Program-made: the position numbers and the translations under genes | Source: an uncultured Bulleidia sp. | GTDB taxonomy: Bacteria > Bacillota_I > Bacilli_A > Erysipelotrichales > Erysipelotrichaceae | NCBI GenBank assembly: GCA_934725105.1 | Contig: CAKVBD010000004.1 | Location: 1-64,000, forward strand | DNA length: 64,000 bases | Direction: 5' to 3' | Shown here: piece after piece, positions 34,540-42,847 of the stretch | Layout of the letters: the number at the start of each line of letters is the position of its first letter | How positions within the stretch are numbered: the first letter of the stretch is position 1 | The notes under the pieces: generated by a model | The model's database searches: none | Told to the model about the DNA's origin: nothing | The model's input: only the letters and a program-made list of their open reading frames with translations

Positions 34540-35676
34540 TCATTTTTTATCATCATATGTATCTAAAAAATGATGTTTTTCCTTGTCATCTTTGTAGGCA
34601 ATGATTGTCTTCAAACTGACATTTTCAACACTCTTGAAGATATTCTGTTCCACATATGGATTTGTTTTCTTCAAGTCACGAATCAGATTCTTAACTTCAA
34701 CGCGTTTTGAACGAGGACGCGTTAAGCACGCTTCTGAAGAACATGTATCTGTAAATTTACATGCACATTGAATAAAGTACAGGTTATTATGCTTTGCCCA
34801 TGCTTTAATATCATCTTCTCTGACAAGATATAAAGGACGAATAACTTCCATACCTTCAAAATGATTGGAATGTAGTTTAGGCATCATTGTCTGAATCTGT
34901 GCACCATATAACATAGACATGACAATTGTTTCAATCACATCATCAAAATGATGACCTAATGCGATCTTGTTACAGCCAATATTCTTTGCATAGTTATATA
35001 AATGTCCTCTACGCATTCTTGCACAGATATAACAAGGATTCTTATCAATATGGAATACATTCTCAAAGATATCCGTTTCAAAGATCTCAATTGGAATATT
35101 CAGCTTTCTCGCATTATCTTCAATAATCAAACGATTCTCTTTAGAATATCCAGGATCCATAACCACAAACTTCACATCAAAGTGGATCTCAGAATACTTA
35201 TGCAATTCCTGGAAGCACTTTGCCATTAACATAGAATCTTTTCCACCAGAAATACAAACCGCAATCCGATCCCCTTCTTTGATCAATTCATAATCACGTA
35301 CTGCCTTTGTAAACTTTGACCAGATCTGCTTACGATATGTTTTAATAATGCTTCTTTCCACCTTTTCCGCAAACTGTCTGGAATTATTTTCTTTCATCTT
35401 ATCCATGACAATGGAAACATATCCACCATGCAGACTCACCGCATCATATCCTTGATCACACAAAGCAAGTACAACAGGAATACTCAATTTCCCACGATCA
35501 CACACAACAACGATCTTTTTATCACGATCAAATGCATACTTCTCAACTTCATCCATTGCCAAAACAATACTATGGTCAATTGGATTCTTTAATACTTTTT
35601 CTTCTTCTCTAATATCCACCAGTACATATGTACTGGAATCTAACTTCTTTAATTCATCAATTGTTATTTCATTCAT
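34540..35676 (-). CDS. Rhodanese domain fused to TtcA-type tRNA 2-thiocytidine synthetase
   Basis: A 378-residue fusion. Residues about 1-95 are a rhodanese fold with active Cys in 'IVVVCDRGKLS'; the rest is a TtcA/TtuA-type ATP-pyrophosphatase: PP-loop 'CISGGKDSML', 'CYICARMRRGHLYNYA' (first C-x2-C for the iron-sulphur cluster), 'IALGHHFDDVIET' and 'LYFIQCACKFTDTC' (third Cys). TtcA thiolates C32 of tRNA. The rhodanese part could relay sulphur to the same enzyme; that is an inference from the fusion. It follows ogt by 3 bases. Confidence 0.88.
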   Translation of the reverse strand: MNEITIDELKKLDSSTYVLVDIREEEKVLKNPIDHSIVLAMDEVEKYAFDRDKKIVVVCDRGKLSIPVVLALCDQGYDAVSLHGGYVSIVMDKMKENNSRQFAEKVERSIIKTYRKQIWSKFTKAVRDYELIKEGDRIAVCISGGKDSMLMAKCFQELHKYSEIHFDVKFVVMDPGYSKENRLIIEDNARKLNIPIEIFETDIFENVFHIDKNPCYICARMRRGHLYNYAKNIGCNKIALGHHFDDVIETIVMSMLYGAQIQTMMPKLHSNHFEGMEVIRPLYLVREDDIKAWAKHNNLYFIQCACKFTDTCSSEACLTRPRSKRVEVKNLIRDLKKTNPYVEQNIFKSVENVSLKTIIAYKDDKEKHHFLDTYDDKK

Positions 35677-35679
35677 AGT

Positions 35680-36186
35680 TTAGTATTTTACAGGAATCTC
35701 CTTGTTTTTTATACCCTCTAGACGCAACAATTGCTTTTTCTTATCCAATCCAGAAGCATATCCTGTTAATGATCCATCACTGCCAATCACTCTATGACAA
35801 GGCACAATAATAGAAATCTTATTTCTGCCAACCGCACCGCCAACTGCCTGCGCAGACATATGTTCTTTTTTGCAATGAGATGCAATCGCACCATACGTTG
35901 TAGTTTTTCCATAAGGAATCTTTAATAATTGATTCCATACTTCCATCTGAAATTCACTTCCAGTCATATGCAGCTTTGGAAGAAAATCAGGCTCTTTTCC
36001 CAGGAAATACGTATCCAGCCAACGCTTTGCATCTAATAAATATTCATCTTCCTGTTCAATGACATCATCAAACCCAGCACGATCATATTTCTGACCAACA
36101 AAAAATGCACCACAAAGTCCTTCCGCATCTGAAACAAGCACCATTTTACCGATTGGTGAATCATAATACATAATATTATTTGCCAT
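35680..36186 (-). CDS. ogt: Methylated-DNA-protein-cysteine methyltransferase
   Basis: Suicide repair enzyme removing methyl from O6-methylguanine. 168 residues: N-terminal ribonuclease-like domain, then the active site 'IIVPCHRVIGSDGSLTGYA' with the acceptor Cys, preceded by 'YGKTTTYGAIA' and 'AVGGAVGRNKI'. Overlaps alkA by 11 bases. Together with AlkA this is a compact alkylation-repair operon. Confidence 0.95.
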   Translation of the reverse strand: MANNIMYYDSPIGKMVLVSDAEGLCGAFFVGQKYDRAGFDDVIEQEDEYLLDAKRWLDTYFLGKEPDFLPKLHMTGSEFQMEVWNQLLKIPYGKTTTYGAIASHCKKEHMSAQAVGGAVGRNKISIIVPCHRVIGSDGSLTGYASGLDKKKQLLRLEGIKNKEIPVKY

Positions 36187-36808
36187 AATCTTTCATTCCT
36201 TCTATCTTTCCACCAGCTACTGCCCAAAGATACAAACTCGCAATGGAACAATATGGAGAAAATCTTCTTCGATATTTCTCAAACAATTGTTTTGTAATCT
36301 TACGATGATGATAAACCATACGCAAACCTCTTTGAATCGCTAAATCATCATACGCAAATACATTCTTTCTCTGCATGCAGAATAAAAGAATCATTTCCGC
36401 AGTCCATCTGCCAATACCTTTCAATGACTGCAGGATTTCAATCACTTCTTCATCACTCTTTTCATACAATCCATCTAGATCAATCTCATGATTTCTAACT
36501 TTCAAGGCAAAGTCTTTCATATATGATACTTTTCGAAATGTTAAGCCAAAACTCTGTAAATATGCATCACTCGCTTCACATATCGTATCTGCATTGATTA
36601 CACCTAAGCCATCTTTCATTCTTTGATAAATAGTTTTCTGTGCTTTCGTAGAAATCTGTTGACCAACAATATGATGAATCACACTTGAAAACAAATCCTC
36701 ATCCGCTTCTCGATGAATCATCCCAAGTGTTTCGATGACTTCTTTCATCTTGACATCCTTTTGACAAAGATAATCCATCTCTTCTTTCCCATAAATAAAT
36801 TCATTCAT
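36176..36808 (-). CDS. DNA-3-methyladenine glycosylase (AlkA-like)
   Basis: Base-excision repair glycosylase of the helix-hairpin-helix family, 210 residues. The HhH motif is visible as 'SLKGIGRWTAEMILLFCM' and the catalytic Asp in 'NVFAYDDLAIQRGL', with 'IVGQQISTKAQKTIY' upstream. The N-terminal TBP-like domain of E. coli AlkA is absent, as in many short members. First gene of the operon with ogt and the rhodanese-TtcA gene. Confidence 0.9.
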   Translation of the reverse strand: MNEFIYGKEEMDYLCQKDVKMKEVIETLGMIHREADEDLFSSVIHHIVGQQISTKAQKTIYQRMKDGLGVINADTICEASDAYLQSFGLTFRKVSYMKDFALKVRNHEIDLDGLYEKSDEEVIEILQSLKGIGRWTAEMILLFCMQRKNVFAYDDLAIQRGLRMVYHHRKITKQLFEKYRRRFSPYCSIASLYLWAVAGGKIEGMKDYGK

Positions 36809-36864
36809 GAATGCTTCCTCATGTCTTTTTCTCTATTTTAATGCATATTCAAAAATCTACCATA

Positions 36865-36892
36865 TTGATTATTTTTTTTCCTCCTTTACAAT
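36865..36892 (+). promoter_or_regulatory. Promoter of mupG, start point at or next to the ATG
   Basis: TTGATT, 16-base spacer, TACAAT; 6 bases separate the -10 from the ATG at 36899. GGAG touches the start too closely to act as a ribosome site. Confidence 0.6.
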
Positions 36893-36898
36893 GGAGTT

Positions 36899-37984
36899 AT
36901 GAAAACATTAGGTATATCTGTTTATCCAGAACATAGCACTTACGAAGACGTATTTGCTTACATGAAAAAAGCAGGAGAACTAGGCTTCAAGAGAGTTTTT
37001 ACATGTTTCCTATCAGTAAAGGAGTCCAAAGAGGAACTCGTTAAAAACTTCTCAAAGTTCTGTCAGGTCGCACACGAATGTGGTTTAACTGTATCTGCGG
37101 ATACAAACCCAGAAGTATTCGCACACATTGGTGCAACACCTTATGATTTGTCCGTTTTCCATGAGATTGGACTTGATATCATCCGTCTGGATGGTCATTT
37201 CTCTTCTCAAGAAGATGCCGCAATCACAAGAAACCCATATGGAATCAAGATCGAATACAACGCATCCGGTAACATTGCTTTCAGCAATTTAATTGAAACA
37301 GGTGCAGATCAGGAAAATATGTGTTTCTGTTCCAACTTTTTCCCACAGCGCCATACAGGTATGGGATTAAAGAGATATCTAGAATTAACATCTAGATATA
37401 AGAAGGCAGGTTTCAGAGTTGCATCTTTCATTTCTTCTAATGAAAAGAACACATTTGGTCCATGGCCAGTATTTGATGGCTTACCAACGTTAGAAATGCA
37501 TAGAGATCTTCCAATTGATCTTCAGTTAAGACACTTAATTGCGATGAATCTATGTCAGGATATCTTAGTTGGTAATGCATATGCAAGTGATGCAGAACTC
37601 AAGGCAATGGCTGATACAGATCTAACAAAGATCACAATGAAAGCTACACTTGTTGATGACATCACACCACTTGAAAAGCAAATCGTATATTACGACAAGC
37701 ACAACCAGCGTGGTGACTGCAATGATGACATCCTAAGAAGCTCAGGAACACGTGTTGTATTCAAAGGACAATCCATTCCACCAAGATCAACAGAAGGCTT
37801 TACAGCACACCGTGGTGACCTATTGATTGTTAATGACAATCTAGAACATTACCGTGGTGAACTCTGGGTCGTATGTCACGATATTGAAGTATCCAATGAA
37901 TATAACCTCGTTGGCAAGCTCAATCCAAATGAAGAAATTCTTCTTGATTGGGTATTCCCTGACAGTCCATTCGGCATTCTTTAA
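36899..37984 (+). CDS. mupG: 6-phospho-N-acetylmuramidase MupG (DUF871)
   Basis: Cytosolic enzyme of the MupG/DUF871 family that hydrolyses MurNAc-6-phosphate-GlcNAc during peptidoglycan recycling in Gram-positive bacteria. The 361-residue protein begins 'MKTLGISVYPEHSTYEDVFA', has the TIM-barrel part 'GLTVSADTNPEVF' and 'LDIIRLDGHFSSQEDAAI', then 'FCSNFFPQRHTGMGL', and the small C-terminal domain 'NDDILRSSGTRVVFKGQSIP'. No other recycling genes are adjacent. Transcribed from a promoter whose predicted start meets the ATG. Confidence 0.88.
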   Translation: MKTLGISVYPEHSTYEDVFAYMKKAGELGFKRVFTCFLSVKESKEELVKNFSKFCQVAHECGLTVSADTNPEVFAHIGATPYDLSVFHEIGLDIIRLDGHFSSQEDAAITRNPYGIKIEYNASGNIAFSNLIETGADQENMCFCSNFFPQRHTGMGLKRYLELTSRYKKAGFRVASFISSNEKNTFGPWPVFDGLPTLEMHRDLPIDLQLRHLIAMNLCQDILVGNAYASDAELKAMADTDLTKITMKATLVDDITPLEKQIVYYDKHNQRGDCNDDILRSSGTRVVFKGQSIPPRSTEGFTAHRGDLLIVNDNLEHYRGELWVVCHDIEVSNEYNLVGKLNPNEEILLDWVFPDSPFGIL

Positions 37985-37990
37985 TACACA

Positions 37991-38023
37991 AAAGTTGAAA
38001 GTTTTGGCTTTCAACTTTTTTTT
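37991..38023 (+). terminator. Terminator of mupG
   Basis: Stem AAGTTGAAAG/CTTTCAACTT with a 6-base loop and a run of eight T; only about 17 bases before the next start codon. Confidence 0.88.
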
Positions 38024-38027
38024 CATA

Positions 38028-38033
38028 TACAAT
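38028..38033 (+). promoter_or_regulatory. -10-like hexamer 6 bases before the tmcAL ATG
   Basis: TACAAT, 6 bases to the ATG at 38040, directly after the mupG terminator; a weak -35 (TTGGCT) lies 18 bases upstream within the hairpin. Confidence 0.5.
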
Positions 38034-38039
38034 AGAAAC

Positions 38040-39152
38040 ATGAAAACATGTGGAATTATTTGTGAATACAATCCATTTCATAATGGACATCAATATCAGA
38101 TTGAACAAGCAAGAAAAAAAACAAACGCAGATGTCATGATTGCCGTCATGTCATCTCATTTTATGCAGCGAGGAGAACCCGCATTTATTGATAAATGGAA
38201 AAGAGCAGAAGCAGCAGTAAAAAATGGCATTGACGTTGTCATTGAATTACCATATATCTACTCAACACAAGCTGCGCATCAATTCGCACAAGGTGGTGTT
38301 GATCTATTGAAACTGGCAGATGTAGATTACATTTCCTTTGGCAGTGAATGTGGAAATATTGAAAACCTGTCAGAGATTGCAGATACACCAGTCAATCTCA
38401 ATCACATCAAAGAAATCATGGATACAGGTGTATCCTTTCCAAAAGCATATTCATTACTTACATCCCAAATGGAACCAAATGACATCTTAGCTGTATGTTA
38501 TTTAAAAGCCATCAAAGATACAAAGATCAAACCAGTATTGATTCAAAGAAATACAGGATACTTTGATGAAACGATTCAGCCACTCGCAAGTGCATACGCC
38601 ATCAGAAATGCATGCATGCAGAAGAAAGACATTGAAATCACTACACCAATGAAAGAAGAATTGATGCTGTCATCTTATGTCACAATGGATATGTTCTACC
38701 CATATATCCGTACATATTTAATGATGACACCATCTTCTAAGTTATCTGAATATTTCTTAATCAGTGAAGGCATTGAAAATCACTTAAAGAAAAACGCAGA
38801 GAAATGCGCAACATATCAAGAATTCATACAGGCATGTGTAAACTACCGCTATACCGCAAGCAAGATCAGAAGATGTCTTGTACAGATCATGATGCAGATT
38901 ACAAAAGAAGACGTAAAGAACTTGCCAAAGGTAGATACACTCCGTATCCTGGCATTCAATGATTCCGGTAGAGAATGGCTGCATTCAAAACGTAAAGAAG
39001 AAGTACATATTGCTTCAAAGTTTGCGGAAATTCCAAAGCCATATCGCACAATGGAATATCAGGCAACACAGCTATACACAAGCGTATTAGATGAACAGGA
39101 GAGAAAACGTCTATTAGATCTAGAAATCAAAGGAGCGCATTACATCAGATGA
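38040..39152 (+). CDS. tmcAL: tRNA(Met) cytidine acetate ligase TmcAL
   Basis: ATP-dependent enzyme (formerly YlbM) that forms N4-acetylcytidine at the wobble position of elongator tRNA-Met from acetate. The start 'MKTCGIICEYNPFHNGHQYQ' carries the nucleotidyltransferase motif with HxGH, and 'MSSHFMQRGEPAFIDKWKRA' follows; both are typical. 370 residues, slightly short of the usual ~400. An open frame runs 62 codons upstream into mupG but the canonical N-terminus and the -10 hexamer fix the ATG at 38040. The macro-domain gene overlaps its end by 4 bases (ATGA). Confidence 0.92.
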   Translation: MKTCGIICEYNPFHNGHQYQIEQARKKTNADVMIAVMSSHFMQRGEPAFIDKWKRAEAAVKNGIDVVIELPYIYSTQAAHQFAQGGVDLLKLADVDYISFGSECGNIENLSEIADTPVNLNHIKEIMDTGVSFPKAYSLLTSQMEPNDILAVCYLKAIKDTKIKPVLIQRNTGYFDETIQPLASAYAIRNACMQKKDIEITTPMKEELMLSSYVTMDMFYPYIRTYLMMTPSSKLSEYFLISEGIENHLKKNAEKCATYQEFIQACVNYRYTASKIRRCLVQIMMQITKEDVKNLPKVDTLRILAFNDSGREWLHSKRKEEVHIASKFAEIPKPYRTMEYQATQLYTSVLDEQERKRLLDLEIKGAHYIR

Positions 39153-39658
39153 CAAAGATTACTACAGTCTTAGGAGACATCACAAAAATCAAAGGCATGG
39201 ATGCTATTGTCAATGCTGCAAATGAATCTTTACTTGGTGGAGGCGGTGTGGATGGTGCAATCCATAGAGCTGCTGGACCATCCCTGTTAGAAGAATGTAG
39301 AAAATTACATGGCTGTCCTACAGGTGAAGCAAAGATCACTTCTGCCTATCGTATTCCTTGTGAATATATCATCCATACCGTTGGACCTATCTATTACGGA
39401 AATGGTAATGAAGCACAACTCTTAAAGAATTGTTATGTAAATTCTTTACAGCTTGCTTCAGTCAATGGAATTCGAAAAATAGCATTTTCATCTATTTCTA
39501 CAGGTGTGTATAGCTATCCACTGGATGAAGCTGCACATATAGCATATCAGGCAGTGAAGGAATTTACAGATGCTCTACCAGATGCATTTGATGAAATTGT
39601 ATGGGTATGCTTTGATGAAAAGACAAAGAAAGCATACGATAAAGCAATCAACAGTTAA
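39149..39658 (+). CDS. Macro-domain protein (ADP-ribose binding/deacylating)
   Basis: A 169-residue single macro domain of the YmdB/MacroD-like group: 'IVNAANESLLGGGGVDGAIH' with the active-site Asn and Gly-rich loop, 'ECRKLHGCPTGEAKITSAY' and 'IAFSSISTGVYSYPLDEAA' (ADP-ribose phosphate loop). Such proteins hydrolyse O-acetyl-ADP-ribose or remove ADP-ribose from proteins. Translationally coupled to tmcAL by an ATGA overlap. Convergent with the helicase gene; a shared terminator lies between them. Confidence 0.93.
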   Translation: MTKITTVLGDITKIKGMDAIVNAANESLLGGGGVDGAIHRAAGPSLLEECRKLHGCPTGEAKITSAYRIPCEYIIHTVGPIYYGNGNEAQLLKNCYVNSLQLASVNGIRKIAFSSISTGVYSYPLDEAAHIAYQAVKEFTDALPDAFDEIVWVCFDEKTKKAYDKAINS

Positions 39659-39681
39659 AAGGATCCGCATGGGATCCTTTT
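39657..39681. terminator. Bidirectional terminator between macro-domain and helicase genes
   Basis: AAAAGGATCC/GGATCCTTTT with a 5-base loop; T runs on both strands. Confidence 0.85.
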
Positions 39682-42157
39682 ATATGTTTTGATAGTAATT
39701 GTTTAAATCTTCCTGCATCTGTTTTTCAACCATCTTCCAGTCTTCAGCATTCATTTTGGAAAATAAAGCATGATTGATGGAAAGCATCTTTAGATCTTTG
39801 GAATAATACATAAATCGTTTTCTTTCAAACTTTTCAAATGGATTTGTCAACATACTCCTTTTCACATAAGAAATATCATGCAAAGATTCGGTTGTATATG
39901 GACAGCCATTTCGATCAACTTTCAAACCATGATCAATACGATCCTGATAAAAAGAACGATAGGAATGTAATACTTCATCAATATTCACGGCTCCAATGTT
40001 ATTCATTCGATGAATGAAAGATAATAGAAATACCATTTTATAAGAATAGGAATAATCTCTTTCTTTCAAGAATGAAAAAAAGTCTTCTTTGATTGTTTCA
40101 TCTGTATGCATTGGAATCTTTAACTGTTCTCGATACTTCTCAACATCATCTTTCGAAAATAGTGGAATAGATTTACTTCCAAACATAAATTCTTTTGTTG
40201 GAAGGATTGTTTTCTTTTTGATCCATGATGTAATTGTTTTTGTATCCACGAAATATTCACGTGCAACCTGTTCTTTACTCAAATACGAACCATATTCTTC
40301 TTCAAATGAATGAATATCTACTTGTTCAATCTTTTCAATTTCTTCATGAATCCCGTCCACTTCAATCACATCGCCAACATGATATGTTTGAGAAATATCT
40401 CCAAACGGAACATAGTAAGGATTATCAAACAGCACATGCATATTACAAGCTTTCAAAGCAACGCCATATTCATCTACAACATCAATGATAAAAACATTCT
40501 TCTTTGTGTCTGTCTTTCGTAAACCTCTACCAATTTGCTGCTGGTAAAGAACTTTCGATAGTGTTGGTCTAGCCATTACAATAATACGCAGTTCAGGATA
40601 ATCCCATCCTTCTGAAATCATATTGCAGGCACATAAGAAACGAATCTTATGTGCTTTAAAACCCCGCATGATTTCTTCTGGATGTTTGCTTTCTCTTGTA
40701 TAGCTCTTCGCAGAAATACCAAATTGTTTACTCAGTATTTCTGCCATCTTAGATGCATGTTTTGTATTCACACAAAAGATAACACCTTGGTAGGCTTTAC
40801 ATTGGTCATCACTAAAATACTCACTTAGAACCTGTCCAATGAGTTCATTTCTAGATGTTATGCTGATTGTTTTTTCAAGATCAGCATTCACATAGTCTTT
40901 TCCATTAAATCGAATCTTGCTTAAATCAAGATTTGTTTTAATTCGATATACATTTGCTTTCGCAATAATTCCTTTATCCATCGCTTCTTTCAAAGAAAGA
41001 TGTGTAGAATAACTGCCAAAAATAGATTCTAGTTTCTTTTTATCTGGTCTTTGATCTGTTGCGGTCAATCCAATCAAAAACGAAGGATCGAAAAACTGTA
41101 TCGTTCTCTTTAATACAGGCGCAACCGCATGATGTGCTTCATCCACTACAATATAGTCATAAGAATGTGGATCATATTGAGAAATACGACGAATCATTGA
41201 TGCATATGTTTTTACATCTACATGTATTCCTTTTAATGATTGATTGACACGGTTTTCCCAATCCGCTTTCACTCGCACTGTAGGAACAAGAATCAACACT
41301 TTCAAATTCACAAAAGATTTCGCATATGAGAGAATATCTTCTTCAATGATCTTAGATTTTCCACTCGCTGTAGGAAGTACTACGAGAAACGATTTCACAC
41401 CATTATTTCTTTGCTGATGAATTTCTTCTAATGTGATTTCTTGATGTTCATACAGCTTGAACTTTCTTTCCGCTAAAATGCCTGTTTCTTTAAAAGAAGA
41501 TGTATTTTCACCAATGTATGTTTTAATATCATCTTCAATACGATTTTCAAACAGACAATCCTCACTGGAAAATCGATAAAGTTTAATGTTCTGTGTAGAA
41601 CATGCATTTTGCTTATCTAATTGTTGAATATATTTCTTTTCACGGATGATCATTGGATGATGATAATGAATGCCATTTTCTTCAATTGCGATATTTCCAT
41701 TATCACTTGAAATATAGTAATCCAGGTAAAAATGATTTCCTTGTTCTGTTGTAATTGCATATTCTTTATTCAAATATTTCAAAGAAGACATCCCATAAAC
41801 AGAAGCAAAACTATTTTCAAATTTCATCTCTAAAGGTGATGCTTCCGCATGATTTGAACGGTCATTGATCTTCAGATAATTTTCTTCATGATCCATTTGC
41901 CCACGCATACATGCATCAATTCTATTTTCATCATAGCCAAGAAAGCGATACACATGCATATATTCTTTCATATATGCATTCTGTTTATCCGTCAAAAGAG
42001 AATAGGAAAATGCTTTCGTATCCTGTTTACAGATATCAATATCAATAATGATAGAAATATCATCATTCGCATAGAAAATACTGTATCCACCATTGGGATA
42101 CACTACTTTTTCTTTTCTGTGCATTTGATACTTTTCTAGAAATTCTGCTTCATTCAT
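39680..42157 (-). CDS. Nuclease-SF2 helicase-HTH fusion protein
   Basis: 825 residues. A DUF559/Vsr-like endonuclease fold (about 110-200: Glu in 'FENSFASVYG', 'NHFYLDYYI' with Asp about 147, 'IAIEENGIHYHHP', 'KKYIQQL') is followed by an SF2 helicase core: Walker A 'VLPTASGKSKI' (about 261-270), 'VVDEAHHA' (DEAH about 339-342), 'GLTATDQR', and motif VI 'QQIGRGLRKT' (about 540). Next is a MerR/excisionase-like helix-turn-helix (about 625-680, 'LSKEQVAREYFVDTKTITSW') and a C-terminal helical domain (about 690-825) I do not recognise with certainty. The combination suggests a DNA- or RNA-targeting defence or repair enzyme; no activity can be proven. The upstream methyltransferase gene ends 1 base before it. 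Confidence 0.78.
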   Translation of the reverse strand: MNEAEFLEKYQMHRKEKVVYPNGGYSIFYANDDISIIIDIDICKQDTKAFSYSLLTDKQNAYMKEYMHVYRFLGYDENRIDACMRGQMDHEENYLKINDRSNHAEASPLEMKFENSFASVYGMSSLKYLNKEYAITTEQGNHFYLDYYISSDNGNIAIEENGIHYHHPMIIREKKYIQQLDKQNACSTQNIKLYRFSSEDCLFENRIEDDIKTYIGENTSSFKETGILAERKFKLYEHQEITLEEIHQQRNNGVKSFLVVLPTASGKSKIIEEDILSYAKSFVNLKVLILVPTVRVKADWENRVNQSLKGIHVDVKTYASMIRRISQYDPHSYDYIVVDEAHHAVAPVLKRTIQFFDPSFLIGLTATDQRPDKKKLESIFGSYSTHLSLKEAMDKGIIAKANVYRIKTNLDLSKIRFNGKDYVNADLEKTISITSRNELIGQVLSEYFSDDQCKAYQGVIFCVNTKHASKMAEILSKQFGISAKSYTRESKHPEEIMRGFKAHKIRFLCACNMISEGWDYPELRIIVMARPTLSKVLYQQQIGRGLRKTDTKKNVFIIDVVDEYGVALKACNMHVLFDNPYYVPFGDISQTYHVGDVIEVDGIHEEIEKIEQVDIHSFEEEYGSYLSKEQVAREYFVDTKTITSWIKKKTILPTKEFMFGSKSIPLFSKDDVEKYREQLKIPMHTDETIKEDFFSFLKERDYSYSYKMVFLLSFIHRMNNIGAVNIDEVLHSYRSFYQDRIDHGLKVDRNGCPYTTESLHDISYVKRSMLTNPFEKFERKRFMYYSKDLKMLSINHALFSKMNAEDWKMVEKQMQEDLNNYYQNI

Positions 42158-42158
42158 A

Positions 42159-42743
42159 TTATTTTTTTCTAAGAATCAGATTCAACCATTTTTCGTTCTC
42201 TCTACCTGGTCGAATATCACTTGATTGCCATTCTTCCACAAGTACAAATGGAATCTTCTGCATAAAATCATGAAATGTTTCACTTGTGAAATCTGTAAAA
42301 TATCTTCCATTTCTTTCACAAGAATCCACACCATATTTAAAAGAAGTATATACAATTCCGTTTTCTTTTAATGCATCTGCCATCTTCTGAAATACAATGA
42401 CCAATTGTTCTTTTCTACAATGCAAGATAGAAGAGCACGCCCAAATTCCATCGTACATATCTTTTTCATTCAAATCTTCAAACAATAACAATTTAACATT
42501 CAAACCTGTCAATTTTGATGCAGCTTTCACCATCTCAATAGACCCATCACTTGCATCTACATCATATCCATGTTCCAGAAAATACTTCACATCTCTCCCA
42601 GCACCACATCCAAAATCCAGGATCTTCGCATCACTTTTTAAATATCCCAAAAATTTATCTTGTGTTTGTGAAAACTCTAAAGATTGTGTTGTTGAAGTAA
42701 ATTGCTTTGCATTTTGATTATAGTATTCCAATGTTTTCTCCAT
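42159..42743 (-). CDS. Class I SAM-dependent methyltransferase
   Basis: A 194-residue Rossmann-fold methyltransferase: SAM loop 'KILDFGCGAGRDVKYFLEHG', 'VDASDGSIEMVKAA' (motif II Asp), 'WACSSILHC' (motif IV region). It lacks the NPPY-type motif of DNA adenine/cytosine N-methylases, so a small-molecule, protein or RNA target is more likely. It is first in a two-gene operon with the nuclease-helicase fusion, 1 base apart. Ribosome site AAAGGAAT precedes the ATG. Confidence 0.85.
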   Translation of the reverse strand: MEKTLEYYNQNAKQFTSTTQSLEFSQTQDKFLGYLKSDAKILDFGCGAGRDVKYFLEHGYDVDASDGSIEMVKAASKLTGLNVKLLLFEDLNEKDMYDGIWACSSILHCRKEQLVIVFQKMADALKENGIVYTSFKYGVDSCERNGRYFTDFTSETFHDFMQKIPFVLVEEWQSSDIRPGRENEKWLNLILRKK

Positions 42744-42847
42744 ATGATTTCATTCCTTTGATAACCATTTTATCACAATATACTTAAGTATATCCCCTTC
42801 CCCTTCCTTCTCATTTTCCTCTATAATATTTTCAAAAGGAGTGACAC

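Noticed and set aside
37854..38039. 62-codon extension of tmcAL into mupG
   Set aside because: It lies in mupG coding sequence and crosses its terminator; the canonical N-terminus starts at 38040.
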